This document shows, in pieces, positions 1-8,116 of a stretch of 64,000 nucleotides of DNA. Where the stretch lies: positions 248,001 to 312,000 of the forward strand of contig JAVKCD010000003.1 of assembly GCA_040222855.1 (NCBI GenBank). Reading direction: 5' to 3'. Position 1 is the first letter of the stretch. Each line of letters starts with the position of its first letter. A program made the translations under genes and the position numbers. Below the pieces are notes generated by a model, which was not told where the DNA came from, ran no database searches, and saw only the letters and a program-made list of their open reading frames with translations. This stretch comes from Phycisphaeraceae bacterium (GTDB lineage Bacteria > Planctomycetota > Phycisphaerae > Phycisphaerales > Phycisphaeraceae).

Positions 1-170
1 ATCGCAAGGCTAACGGCCAGGCCCCAGACGGCGGCGACCTGCCCGATCCCAACCAAGTCGCCGGTCAGGACCGCAACATGGACCGATCCCACACCGAAGA
101 AAACGAGCAGGAACGTGCCGAGTAGCTCGCCCAACAGCGCACCACGTAGTGGTAAGGTTTTCTGAGTCAT
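1..170 (-). CDS. Aquaporin/glycerol facilitator family channel (MIP), N-terminal fragment
   Basis: The first 56 residues read on the minus strand from an ATG at 170 and run off the left edge of the window. They contain a hydrophobic first membrane segment with the motif ELLGTFLLVFFGVGSVH (about residues 15-31). This is the conserved start of major intrinsic proteins, which pass water or glycerol through the inner membrane. Only transmembrane helix 1 and the start of helix 2 are present, so the NPA motifs that would confirm the call lie outside the window. The gene is divergent from the kinase starting near 208, with only about 40 bases between them. There is no clear Shine-Dalgarno sequence. 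Water and glycerol channels cannot be told apart here. Confidence 0.75.
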   Translation of the reverse strand, partial: MTQKTLPLRGALLGELLGTFLLVFFGVGSVHVAVLTGDLVGIGQVAAVWGLAVSLA

Positions 171-207
171 GCGGGAAGATTACCGTTGTGGCGATTGTTA
201 GTTGGGC

Positions 208-1308
208 ATGAGCACCGATCTCTCTATCATTCGCCCCATGACTCCTGATGCCTGGCGACAAAAAAATCCTGAGTTCCCGTGGCTTGACAGCGAAGATCTG
301 GGGTTTCTCCAGCGGATTCTCGCCCGCCTCGACGTGATCGATTCTGATACCCCCGTCACCGCTGCTGAAAAGGCTGGCGAGGGCAACATGAATCTGACGC
401 TACGGGTCACAACACCGAGCGACAGCGTGATCGTGAAACAGTCCCGCCCGTGGGTTGAGAAATATCCCCAGATCGAGGCACCTTGGGACCGTGCCATTTC
501 AGAAAAACGCTTCTATCAGGCCGTGTCGAGGATTAAGGGTGTAGAAGAGCGGATGCCGGAGCTCCTGGCCTTTGACGATGACGCTCGCATCCTTGTCCTT
601 GAGGATCTCGGGCCTGCGGCGGACTTCACGGACGTCTATCAGGGCATCCCGCTTGGTGACGATGAGCTCCGCGATCTGGGCACCTTTGCTGCAGCGCTAC
701 ACACCGTCGAGCATCGGGCCACTGACGATCACCTCGCCAACCGAGCGATGCGAAAGCTCAATCACCAGCACATCTTCGTGATCCCGCTTCAGCCCGGTGG
801 GGTCGCTGGGATGGGACTCGACCTCGATGACCTTGAGCCCGGCCTGGCCGATGCAGCCAGCCTCACTCAGACCGATGGCCGGTTCGTCGAAATCGCCCTG
901 GAGACCGGCGACCGATACCTCAGTGACGGTACACGGCTGGTCCATGGCGACTACTTCCCGGGCAGCTTCCTCCGCACCGAAACGCGTGGCGTGTTCGTGA
1001 TCGACCCCGAGTTTGGCTACCTCGGCGACCCCTCCTTCGACCTGGGCGTCTTCATCGCGCACCTGGCACTGGCTCGGCAAGAGCGGGCGCTCGCGGAGAC
1101 GTTCCTCGATGCCTACCTGGCCAGTCCCGATGCTCCCGAAGTCGATCCCATCCTGCTTGCGCGCTACGCCGGCTGTGAAGTCGTCCGCCGGCTCATCGGC
1201 GTCGCCCAACTCCCCATCGAGCCCACGCACTATGGTTTCCGCGCCGACCTGCTCCAAGCGGCCCGCGCTACAGCGATCTCGGGGCGTTACGGGTTACTGT
1301 GGTCGTAA
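208..1308 (+). CDS. Phosphotransferase of the APH/MtnK-like kinase fold
   Basis: About 366 residues. The lysine-containing N-lobe has GEGNMNLTLRV followed by SVIVKQSRPWVEKYP. The catalytic lobe has the Brenner-type HGDYFPGSFL motif and then VIDPEFGYLGDPSFDLG, the HGDxxxxxx...IDxE/D arrangement of aminoglycoside, choline and methylthioribose kinases. The order GEGNxN - VKQxxPWVE - IDPEF-GxxxFD resembles 5-methylthioribose kinase (MtnK) more than antibiotic kinases. The flanking genes do not support a methionine-salvage operon, so the substrate is left open. An in-frame TTG lies two codons upstream at 202. The ATG at 208 is preferred, although neither has a good ribosome binding site. The gene ends at a hairpin shared with ilvC. 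Confidence 0.75.
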   Translation: MSTDLSIIRPMTPDAWRQKNPEFPWLDSEDLGFLQRILARLDVIDSDTPVTAAEKAGEGNMNLTLRVTTPSDSVIVKQSRPWVEKYPQIEAPWDRAISEKRFYQAVSRIKGVEERMPELLAFDDDARILVLEDLGPAADFTDVYQGIPLGDDELRDLGTFAAALHTVEHRATDDHLANRAMRKLNHQHIFVIPLQPGGVAGMGLDLDDLEPGLADAASLTQTDGRFVEIALETGDRYLSDGTRLVHGDYFPGSFLRTETRGVFVIDPEFGYLGDPSFDLGVFIAHLALARQERALAETFLDAYLASPDAPEVDPILLARYAGCEVVRRLIGVAQLPIEPTHYGFRADLLQAARATAISGRYGLLWS

Positions 1309-1312
1309 TAAA

Positions 1313-1340
1313 AAAGCCTCGGGCCAATACCCGAGGCTTT
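1313..1340 (-). terminator. Rho-independent terminator between convergent kinase gene and ilvC
   Basis: An 11-bp perfect stem (1313-1323 with 1330-1340) closes a 6-base loop. On the minus strand it is followed by a run of six T, so it is strongest as the ilvC terminator. On the plus strand the T-run is only three, so it may also stop the kinase transcript less efficiently. Confidence 0.85.
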
Positions 1341-1368
1341 GACAAACGCTTTATGCAACGAGGGCGGG

Positions 1369-2382
1369 TCACATCTTGTCGATATCGACTGGCTTGAGCC
1401 AGGGCATCATGGCCCGGAGTTCCTTGCCGACCTTCTCGACCGCGTGGCCCTTGTTTTCTTCGCGCTGCTTCTTAAACCACGGGAAGCCCTTGGCGTAGTC
1501 ATCGCGGAAGGCCTTGGCGAACCCGCCGTCCTGGATGTGCTTGAGGGCGGCTTCCATTCGCTTCTTGGTTTCGTCGTCGCAGATCTTCGGGCCGGTGTAG
1601 TAGTCGCCGAACTCCGCGGTGTTCGAGATCGAGTACCGCATGTAGTCGAGCCCGCCGCGCTTGATCAGGTTGATGATCAGCTCCAACTCGTGGCAGACCT
1701 CAAAATACGCCAGCTCGGGCGGGTACCCGGCCTCAGTCAGAACCTCGAAGCCCTTCTTGATCGACTCGGAAAGACCGCCACAGAGGACGACCTGCTCGCC
1801 GAAGAGGTCGGTCTCGCACTCGTCCTTGAAGGTCGTGACGAGGATGCCGCCCTTTCCGCCGCCGACACCGATGGCCCAGGCCATCGCCATCTCACGGGCT
1901 TTGCCAGTGGCGTCCTGGTGGATCGCCATCAGGCTGGGCACGCCGCCGCCTCTCTCATACTCCCAACGGACCGTGTGACCCGGACCCTTCGGGGCGACCA
2001 TCACGACGTCCACGTCCTTGGGCGGGGTGATCGTCTTGAAGTGGATGTTAAAACCGTGGGTGAAACCCAGCGTCATCCCGGCGGTCAGGTTCGGGGCGAT
2101 AGACTTCTCGTAGACATCCGGCTGGACCTCATCAGGCAGGGTCAGGATGACCATATCCGCCGCCTTGACCGCCTGATCAACCGGCATCGGGTCGAACCCG
2201 TGCTCAGCGGCCAGCTTGCCATTGGCTGAATCCGGCCGGTTGGCCACGATGACCTTGAGCCCTGAATCCCGAAGGTTCTGGGCATGGGCATGGCCCTGCG
2301 AGCCGTAGCCCAGCACCGCGATGGTCTTGCCCTTGAGGCCGTCGAGCGACCCGTCCTTGTCGTAAAGCGTCTCGATCGCCAT
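1369..2382 (-). CDS. ilvC: Ketol-acid reductoisomerase (class I)
   Basis: Converts 2-acetolactate or 2-aceto-2-hydroxybutyrate to the dihydroxy acid with NADPH and Mg2+ in valine/isoleucine/leucine synthesis; cytosolic. The protein has 337 residues, the normal length of the short class I enzyme. The Rossmann motif GYGSQGHAHAQNLRDSG is at residues 25-41. The family signatures PKGPGHTVRWEYERGGGVP, DLFGEQVVLCGG and CHELELIINLI are all present. The ATG at 2382 is chosen over an upstream in-frame start because GGGAG sits about 8 bases before it and family members begin with the same MxxxxxYD. It stands alone: ilvB/ilvN are not adjacent, and the transcript ends at the hairpin at 1313-1340. Confidence 0.97.
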   Translation of the reverse strand: MAIETLYDKDGSLDGLKGKTIAVLGYGSQGHAHAQNLRDSGLKVIVANRPDSANGKLAAEHGFDPMPVDQAVKAADMVILTLPDEVQPDVYEKSIAPNLTAGMTLGFTHGFNIHFKTITPPKDVDVVMVAPKGPGHTVRWEYERGGGVPSLMAIHQDATGKAREMAMAWAIGVGGGKGGILVTTFKDECETDLFGEQVVLCGGLSESIKKGFEVLTEAGYPPELAYFEVCHELELIINLIKRGGLDYMRYSISNTAEFGDYYTGPKICDDETKKRMEAALKHIQDGGFAKAFRDDYAKGFPWFKKQREENKGHAVEKVGKELRAMMPWLKPVDIDKM

Positions 2383-2650
2383 GGCGATCTCCCTGATCTG
2401 GGGGTGAAAAAGAGTGCCGGGGCCGAATCCCGACACAAAACCGAGCCCGGCAAGGTAGCCGGGGGGTCGTCAGAGGTCAAAGAAGCGAGAGTATGAGGGT
2501 CAGCCAGCTCAAAACACCCAGAATGTAGGCCTTGGGAACGACTTAACTCGTTCAGGACTCCGCCGGTGCCCTGCTTGTAATGAGTTCCGCACTTTCATCT
2601 GAGGATCGATCTTGCCACGGTTCCAGTTGACCTCAATCCCCGAGCATGAC

Positions 2651-3178
2651 CTAGAAAAAAGGCACAACCACGGCCACCAGGAAGTACAGATAAATCAGCG
2701 ACAGCACAACCAGCAGACCGGTGTGAAACCAGCAAGCCCGCCGGTCCTCCGGGAAGTACGCCGCGATCTGGCGGCCATAGCGGACAAAGGCGAATGGGGC
2801 GTAGAAGAGATAAGCAATGTGAAGCAGGTAGCCGAGGCAGAGCATGGGCAGGCCAAAGACGGTGACAAGACCCGCGATGGCGGCCACAGCACCTCCAGAC
2901 TGAGACTGCTGGGTGATGTTGGGTCCCCCAGCGAGATAAATGCAGAACACCACGAAGTAGGTGAACAGGATGTAAAGAATCGGATAAAGGCCAACGATGA
3001 GGACGCTGGCGAAAGCCGGCGGGTCTGGGTGGTAGCGATACTGCTTCCTGGGCTGGAAGAGCCCCGAGGGCTGGAAGTACGTTCGCCCACACTCCGGGCA
3101 CTCGCCGCGCTCGGGCAATCCCTGCAGCGAATAGCCGCAGGAGGGGCAGTCCGGAATCAGCGGTTCGTCCAAACTCAC
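2651..3178 (-). CDS. Membrane protein with N-terminal double-CxxC zinc ribbon
   Basis: 175 residues, function unknown. The N-terminus carries CPSCGYSLQGLP followed by CPECG (about residues 11-31), two CxxC knuckles that should bind one zinc. The rest is three to four hydrophobic segments (about residues 56-83, 93-122 and 150-175) rich in Tyr and Phe. This architecture, a short ribbon plus membrane helices, is common and uncharacterised in planctomycete genomes. The start is a GTG at 3178, because no ATG fits upstream and the ribbon follows directly. The gene is divergent from arsC with 40 bases between. I infer a membrane location with the ribbon in the cytosol; nothing in the sequence shows a substrate. 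Confidence 0.8.
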   Translation of the reverse strand: MSLDEPLIPDCPSCGYSLQGLPERGECPECGRTYFQPSGLFQPRKQYRYHPDPPAFASVLIVGLYPILYILFTYFVVFCIYLAGGPNITQQSQSGGAVAAIAGLVTVFGLPMLCLGYLLHIAYLFYAPFAFVRYGRQIAAYFPEDRRACWFHTGLLVVLSLIYLYFLVAVVVPFF

Positions 3179-3218
3179 ACAAGTATACTAAAGCCCTACA
3201 CCATTCCGGGAAACCACC

Positions 3219-3671
3219 ATGCACGACAAACTCAAGCTGCTGTTCCTCTGTACCGGCAACTCCTGTCGATCCCAGATGGCCGAGGGCTGGACCCGCCATC
3301 TCTGGTCGGACCAGATCGAAACCTTGTCGGCTGGCGTGGTCGCCAAGGGGCTCAACCCCAACGCCGTGGCGGTCATGCGTGAGGCTGGCGTCGATATCGC
3401 CTCACAGCAATCTCGCACCATGCAGGAGGTCATCGAACACGGTTTTGAGCCCGATGTCGTCATCACGGTCTGTCAGCACGCCCACGAGAACTGCCCGGTG
3501 TTCCCCGCGAAAGCAAGAATCATTCACCGTGGGTTTGATGACCCGCCCCACCTCGCGGAGTTTGAGTCCGACCCGGAAGTCGCGATGAATCACTACCGGC
3601 GGGTCCGCGATGAGATCCGAGCTTTCGTCGAGACGCTCCCGGATGCGCTCGATCACCCCGGCATGAAATAA
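3219..3671 (+). CDS. arsC: Arsenate reductase, thioredoxin-coupled low-molecular-weight phosphatase type
   Basis: 150 residues with the phosphatase-fold P-loop CTGNSCRSQMAEGW (nucleophile Cys11, Arg17). The second and third redox cysteines are Cys85 and Cys92 in VCQHAHENCPVFP, matching the Cys10/Cys82/Cys89 relay of the Bacillus/Staphylococcus enzymes. Known chemistry: arsenate is reduced to arsenite, and the resulting disulfide shuttle is re-reduced by thioredoxin. Ordinary tyrosine phosphatases of this fold lack the later cysteine pair, so that alternative is unlikely. No arsR, arsB or acr3 gene is adjacent, so it looks like a solitary gene. Its TAA stop lies inside the terminator stem that follows. 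Confidence 0.88.
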   Translation: MHDKLKLLFLCTGNSCRSQMAEGWTRHLWSDQIETLSAGVVAKGLNPNAVAVMREAGVDIASQQSRTMQEVIEHGFEPDVVITVCQHAHENCPVFPAKARIIHRGFDDPPHLAEFESDPEVAMNHYRRVRDEIRAFVETLPDALDHPGMK

Positions 3672-3698
3672 CCCCGGTGCCCTGAGGCACCGGGGTTA
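3669..3698. terminator. Bidirectional hairpin terminator between arsC and a PEP-CTERM gene
   Basis: A perfect 13-bp stem (3669-3681 with 3686-3698) closes a CTGA tetraloop. The two flanking genes converge on it, and the stem includes the arsC stop codon. T-runs are short on both sides, but stem strength and position support a shared terminator. Confidence 0.8.
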
Positions 3699-3724
3699 AA
3701 GTCAAAGCATTTTTGGTTTTGCGA

Positions 3725-4528
3725 TCAGGCGCGACGACGGCCAAGCATCAAGCCGCCCAGACCGAGCAGGGCGACACTTGCTGGCTCAGGAATGATGGCC
3801 ACCGCGAACCGGTCGATCAACAGCGTGTCATTCGAGAAATCCTCGTTGAGGACCATCCGCACCGACTCGATGCCACGGGTCGGGTCCAGCGTGCCGGTAC
3901 CAGCAGAGGTGAACGTAGCGCCATCATTGAATGAGTAGAACAGTTCAAATACGTCGGCGTCGAGATCAACGTCGAGCAGCGTCAGGACCCGGGCGCCACC
4001 AGCGAGGATCACATCGGGCGTATCCGATGCCCCCGTGCCGACGCCGTTGCCGTACAGGGTCACCTCAGTCGCTGAGGTCCGCTGGAAGAAGATCTCCGCT
4101 GTCACAAAGGTTGACCGCGGATCATTGGTGATCAGCGTGAGCCGGAACTCCTCGTCCTGGGCGGAGTCGAAAATCTGATCATCAAAGCTGTAGGTCACGT
4201 CCATCAGGGCGATGACACGGCCTGAATCGATCGCGTCCAGGTCGACGTAGTTGCTGCCGAAAGCTGTATTCGCCTTCAGCGAAGCGTCGAGCTGGCCCGA
4301 GCCGTTGGTGACGACATCGGCGCTGTCCGCATCAACGTCGAAGGTGGCGAGTGGATTGGCTGAGTTGGCGGCACCGTCAATGGTGGTCCCGGCGACATCG
4401 TCGAACAGGAAGTCCGCGACAAGGATGCCGCTGTTGAAATCGTCCAGCACAGAAGCTGAAACGGACCCACAGAGCACGAAACCCGAGACCAGAGCCGCTG
4501 CCCGGTAGCTACCATCAGATAGGAACAT
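3725..4528 (-). CDS. PEP-CTERM secreted protein, unknown function
   Basis: 267 residues. A signal peptide spans roughly residues 1-26. A long Asp/Thr/Ser-rich beta-type region follows. The end is a textbook PEP-CTERM tail: IPEPAS, a Leu/Gly-rich helix, then GRRR. In this family the tail is a sorting signal cut by an exosortase (EpsH/Xrt) at the membrane, and substrates usually end up in the extracellular matrix. The central part resembles carbohydrate-binding or lectin-like beta-sandwiches in composition, but I recognise no specific domain. AGGAGA lies 6-8 bases before the ATG at 4528. No exosortase gene is in the window, so processing must be supplied elsewhere. Confidence 0.85.
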   Translation of the reverse strand: MFLSDGSYRAAALVSGFVLCGSVSASVLDDFNSGILVADFLFDDVAGTTIDGAANSANPLATFDVDADSADVVTNGSGQLDASLKANTAFGSNYVDLDAIDSGRVIALMDVTYSFDDQIFDSAQDEEFRLTLITNDPRSTFVTAEIFFQRTSATEVTLYGNGVGTGASDTPDVILAGGARVLTLLDVDLDADVFELFYSFNDGATFTSAGTGTLDPTRGIESVRMVLNEDFSNDTLLIDRFAVAIIPEPASVALLGLGGLMLGRRRA

Positions 4529-4727
4529 GAAATCTCTCCTCTAAAGTTTTTAGTTATGTAACACCCATCAGGCCTACCGCTAAGTATATCACCGAAACTG
4601 AAAACACCCAGAAGAATCCGGTTAAATCCCCGATTCAGAGCTGTTATTCACGATTTCAGCTTCCAGGACCTGGCTATCGCAGCAATCCGCCAGCCGCCAA
4701 GCGACTGACTCAGGCATCCAGATTAAG

Positions 4728-4760
4728 AAAAACCCCTCCACCCATGAAGGTAGAGGGGCT
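4728..4760 (-). terminator. Rho-independent terminator of the spondin PEP-CTERM gene
   Basis: Read on the minus strand, a roughly 10-bp GC-rich stem with one mismatch (4733-4742 with 4749-4758) is followed directly by five T and then CTT. It lies about 30 bases after the stop codon at 4788. Confidence 0.8.
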
Positions 4761-4787
4761 GAGAAGGAAGAAGCTGGTGCGCTGCAA

Positions 4788-5603
4788 TCAGGCCATGCGC
4801 CTGCGGATCAGGCCCAGCCCAAGCAGGCCCAACAGACCTGCGCTGGCGGGTTCCGGGACAATCGTGATCCGAGCAATGAGGTCACTGGCTCCGAAGGTGC
4901 TCTGAACGGTGTAGATCGGATTGCTGGTGCTAATGAAGCTGGTCAGGTGAGCGGGCAGTGTCGGATCATCGAAGGCATTGATGACTGCCACGTCTGTAAT
5001 CAACCCCGCCGCCCCGTCCTGACCAGCGACGAAAGCCGGGCCGTTGGCCGCATCGTTCGCCTCAGTGCCCGCATCATTCACATCACGCCCGAAGATGAGG
5101 ATCTCGACCGGACCATTGAAGTTACCCAACGCGTCGAACAACTCGATCCCAAATGGGTTGCCATTGGCCACGAACAGATCGTTGCTAGGAATCACCATCG
5201 AGGCGTAGCTGAAGTAGCGATTCGTGGTCGCGTCGCCGACGTTGAGCGTCAGGCTGCCAGAGTCACCGGGCGTAAGCACCGGCGGGGTTGTCGAAGGGCT
5301 GAGAACGGTGCCATCCACACCGCCTACCAGACCCGCTGCACTCGCCGCGAATGCATCGCTGATCGGACCGGTCTGACCCAACTCGGCCAACTCTTCGGTG
5401 CCCGGAAAGCCCGCAAGAGTTGACCCGCCGTCGTAGCTATCGAACCCGCCATTGTGCACGGCGACCCAGAAGGGCGTAAACGAGAAACCGCCCTGCTCCT
5501 GGAAATTCTCAACCTTGATCGTGATCTCCTGAGCCGATGTGGACAAGCCGCCAAGGCCCAAAACGGCACCAAACGCTATCATTTTCAATCTCTGCTGATC
5601 CAT
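4788..5603 (-). CDS. Spondin-domain protein with PEP-CTERM anchor
   Basis: 271 residues. The signal peptide (residues 1-24) ends near STSAQE. A spondin_N-like domain follows, recognisable from the opening ITIKVENFQEQGGFSFTPFW, then the VAVHNGGFDSYD pattern and GTEELAELGQTGPI, and later YFSYASMVIPSNDLFV with NPFGIELFD. The tail is VPEPAS, a Leu-rich helix and RRR. Spondin domains in animals bind matrix and calcium; bacterial ones are uncharacterised but common in secreted proteins. I infer a cell-surface or matrix role. The ATG at 5603 is chosen because GGAGGAG sits about 10 bases upstream and the signal peptide starts there; a longer frame to 5690 has no such support. It lies downstream of the TetR gene on the same strand. 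Confidence 0.85.
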   Translation of the reverse strand: MDQQRLKMIAFGAVLGLGGLSTSAQEITIKVENFQEQGGFSFTPFWVAVHNGGFDSYDGGSTLAGFPGTEELAELGQTGPISDAFAASAAGLVGGVDGTVLSPSTTPPVLTPGDSGSLTLNVGDATTNRYFSYASMVIPSNDLFVANGNPFGIELFDALGNFNGPVEILIFGRDVNDAGTEANDAANGPAFVAGQDGAAGLITDVAVINAFDDPTLPAHLTSFISTSNPIYTVQSTFGASDLIARITIVPEPASAGLLGLLGLGLIRRRMA

Positions 5604-5694
5604 CGTAAAACTCCTCCGATACAAGCGCGGGATAAGATTCAGGCAGGATCGGCCGCGCACCCGATCGTCCCGTGACAGTTCAAACAACATTCAG

Positions 5695-5712
5695 CAGCCG
5701 ATCATCCGGCTG
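5695..5712 (-). terminator. Possible weak terminator after the TetR gene
   Basis: A six-base-pair CAGCCG/CGGCTG stem with a 6-base loop lies 18 bases after the tetR stop. On the minus strand it is followed by a broken T-rich stretch (TGTTGTTTG). Weak; it could equally be a spacer hairpin in a tetR-spondin transcript. Confidence 0.35.
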
Positions 5713-5729
5713 ATCAGCTCAACACAGCA

Positions 5730-6371
5730 TCATCCATCACCCGCCTGGGCCTTGGGCTTATCCGTACAACCAAGCACCCGTGCCATCGCATGGGCGACCT
5801 CTTCGGCGTACAGCAGCGCTGGCCCCGTCAACGTCCCTTCATTGATCCGCCGAGGCACCCCGAGCATCAGGCCCGCCACCATGGCGAGGGCAATATCGAC
5901 ATCCAACTCACGACACGATCCACGCCGGATACCCGACACAAGAACAGCACGGAGCAGCCGACTCTGCGTCGTGTAAACCTCCCCCAGAGACTCGGCGTAA
6001 CTGCTCGGCATCAGCAACACATAAGTAAACGCATCGCGGTTGCCGTCGTAGTAGGCGTAAGTGAGATCGACCCATCGCCTGAGCTTCTCAGCCAGCGGCA
6101 GGTCGGCGTCCACCAGTTCGGTCTTGTCGTGAATCATCTCACCAACAATCTTGGCGTAGATGTCCTTCCAGAGGTCCTCTTTGTTCGTGAAGTGCCGGTA
6201 GAGAACAGCTTCCGTCACACCAGCCTCCCGGGTGATCGACCGCACCGACGCCCCCTGCATACCCTCGGCTCCGGCGACTTTCAGAGCCGCCTGCCGGAGC
6301 GCCTCCTTGGTGCTCTGCACGGTTGGATCCCCATGAGAACCTTTCACGCGTTGTAAACGATCATTGACCAT
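5730..6371 (-). CDS. TetR/AcrR family transcriptional regulator
   Basis: 213 residues. The N-terminal DNA-binding domain (about residues 20-68) has the canonical TetR helix-turn-helix: ASVRSITREAGVTEAVLYRHF then TNKEDL. The C-terminal half is the variable ligand domain, with no recognisable ligand class. A 16-base palindrome sits just upstream of the ATG and a second near-copy overlaps the first codons, which suggests autorepression. An in-frame GTG at 6347 would start the protein just after the second operator copy and would still leave the whole HTH intact, so the start is uncertain. Likely targets are itself and perhaps the same-strand spondin gene or the divergent PEP-CTERM gene at 6726; this is inference from position. 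Confidence 0.88.
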   Translation of the reverse strand: MVNDRLQRVKGSHGDPTVQSTKEALRQAALKVAGAEGMQGASVRSITREAGVTEAVLYRHFTNKEDLWKDIYAKIVGEMIHDKTELVDADLPLAEKLRRWVDLTYAYYDGNRDAFTYVLLMPSSYAESLGEVYTTQSRLLRAVLVSGIRRGSCRELDVDIALAMVAGLMLGVPRRINEGTLTGPALLYAEEVAHAMARVLGCTDKPKAQAGDG

Positions 6372-6392
6372 ACTCAGTCAACGGTCGTTGAC
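6353..6392. promoter_or_regulatory. Tandem palindromic operator, probable TetR autoregulatory site
   Basis: GTCAACG-GT-CGTTGAC at 6377-6392 has perfect 7-bp inverted arms. A related 16-mer at 6353-6368 (GTAAACGATCATTGAC) matches it at 13 of 16 positions. The two are 24 bases apart start to start and flank the tetR start codon, the usual location for a TetR-family autorepressor site. Confidence 0.55.
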
Positions 6393-6725
6393 CGTGTCTG
6401 ATTCCCGATAAACCCTAAAAATTCAGAAGTCTCAGCAAATCTCTCGAAATCTAATCTGTCTCAAGACAACGCCGCAACCCTACAAGCACTCTAGAGAAAA
6501 CTGATTGGCTCCCGCCCGATTCCCGCAGATCCAGGCGGGATGCTCATCCTCATAAACCGGGAAAACCCCTAAGAAACCATATATTTTTGCCTGATCTCCA
6601 CCCTCTGACTTGCATCAGATTTCCTGTCTAGTACAGTTCGATATGTATACACTAGGATCAGCATAGCCAGATTTTTGGCATAAACACTTGAATCACCTTG
6701 ATTTAAGAATCACAAGGAGACGGAG
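6393..6725. other. Non-coding divergent promoter region
   Basis: About 330 bases without a credible gene, between divergent tetR and a PEP-CTERM gene. It is clearly more AT-rich than its surroundings, especially 6560-6720. It must carry the promoter for the plus-strand gene, since AAGGAG precedes the ATG at 6726. TTGCAT near 6611 with TACAGT about 16 bases later is a possible sigma-70-type promoter, but the match is poor and I do not call it. No RNA gene or riboswitch recognised. Confidence 0.5.
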
Positions 6726-7640
6726 ATGTCCATCATGATCAATCGCGCACGCTGTAGCACCCTGGCCCTCGCTACGGCCTTCACGACTGCAGCTGGAACC
6801 ATGCCTGTCCAAGGTGCCCTGCTTGCCTATGAAGGATGGGATGCCTATCCCAACGGCACCAGCCTCGACGGCCTGGCCATCGAAGGCGGGATCGGCTGGA
6901 GCACCGGTGATGCCTGGACACGCTCTGGTGGGAACAACGGAGTCTATCTCACCGATGCAGGCACCAGCCTCGAATACAACGACGGCACAACCAGCCTCCT
7001 GACCTCGTCAGGCTCGGTAGCTGACGCCGATGATGGCAAGCGAGGCGGGTTTGATCGCAACTTCGATGCGACCGCCCTAAACAACGGCGGAGATCGCTGG
7101 TTCAGCCTCCTCTTCCGACTGGACGCCGGACCGACCGCTGATCTGGCGGATAACTTTGCCTATTCCGGCATCAATCGCTCTGCCGGCAGCGCCACCAACT
7201 CCGGTGCCATTGATGGATTTCGTCTGAAAAACTGGTCCGCATGGGCCGGGACTTACGATCTGATCGCCAACGCCAACGGTGCTGAGTCAGCCACATCAAC
7301 CTCGCTGACCCACGGCAATACCTACCTCATCGTGGGTCATCTCTTTGACACAAGCCCCAACAATCAGGACGTTGTGACGATCTACCTCAATCCCGATGTT
7401 GGCGTGGCAGCCCCAGCTAACTTCGACGCTTCCCTCTCTGTCAACTCCCAGATCTCCAACGGCGACGACCTGCTGCAGTTCGCGTTCTCATCAATTGGCA
7501 ATGCGATCAACAGCCCGTTCCAGTACCACATCGATGAGATCCGAGTCGGCGATACATTGATCGATGTCGTTCCGGCTGTTCCTGAGCCCGCTGCTTTGGG
7601 GCTACTGGCTGCGGGCGTTGTCCTCCTGAGGCGTCGCTGA
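6726..7640 (+). CDS. PEP-CTERM secreted protein, unknown function
   Basis: 304 residues. Signal peptide about 1-30 (cleavage near VQGALLAYEGWD). The body is a beta-rich region of about 240 residues with AYEGWDAYPNGTSLDGL near its start and HIDEIRVGD near its end. The 'GWD..P.G..L.G......GW....W' opening and the closing 'IDEIRVG' are typical of LamG/concanavalin-like PEP-CTERM proteins, so a carbohydrate-binding sandwich is plausible but unproven. The tail is VPEPAA, a hydrophobic helix and RRR. AAGGAG is 9-14 bases before the ATG at 6726. It stands alone, between a long AT-rich promoter region and a strong hairpin. Confidence 0.85.
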   Translation: MSIMINRARCSTLALATAFTTAAGTMPVQGALLAYEGWDAYPNGTSLDGLAIEGGIGWSTGDAWTRSGGNNGVYLTDAGTSLEYNDGTTSLLTSSGSVADADDGKRGGFDRNFDATALNNGGDRWFSLLFRLDAGPTADLADNFAYSGINRSAGSATNSGAIDGFRLKNWSAWAGTYDLIANANGAESATSTSLTHGNTYLIVGHLFDTSPNNQDVVTIYLNPDVGVAAPANFDASLSVNSQISNGDDLLQFAFSSIGNAINSPFQYHIDEIRVGDTLIDVVPAVPEPAALGLLAAGVVLLRRR

Positions 7641-7698
7641 TCGCAGTGTCAACTAGGAACCTAGCTGACAACCCGCGAGCCCTATCACAATGTTCATC

Positions 7699-7735
7699 AT
7701 CCGCACTGGATTCACGCCGTGAATCCAGTGCGGAT
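7699..7735 (+). terminator. 17-bp hairpin, probable terminator of the PEP-CTERM gene
   Basis: A perfect 17-bp inverted repeat (7699-7715 with 7719-7735) with a 3-base loop, 59 bases after the stop codon. It is followed by CGTCTATCT rather than a solid T-run, so termination may be inefficient or factor-dependent. Confidence 0.6.
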
Positions 7736-7833
7736 CGTCTATCTACAGAGACAACAAGCACATCTGGGGACTGATAGGCCGCGGTAGGACAGGCCCCAGG
7801 AGGCGGATCCTGGCAAGCCTGACGGTCTAAAAA

Positions 7834-7907
<74 letters not shown>

Positions 7908-8116
7908 GAGATAATAGATCGTAGCGACCAAGCCCTCCTTCTGCCATGGCTGGCCGAGTCCGGATAACGCTCGATCACGCCCCGGATCGCCACGTTGACC
8001 AATCGTCCGGGACGGAAAATTCGTCACTGGCGGTTCAGCCCGCTTAAGTCGGCCATATCACCCGTCGATGTCCGTCTTGCCTGATGTCACAAACGGCACA
8101 GGCCCGAGGACCGACG

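Noticed and set aside
10-261. Minus-strand frame of 83 codons at the left edge
   Set aside because: It is an out-of-phase shadow of the aquaporin start and of the kinase start; the composition is Arg/Cys-rich and unlike a real protein.
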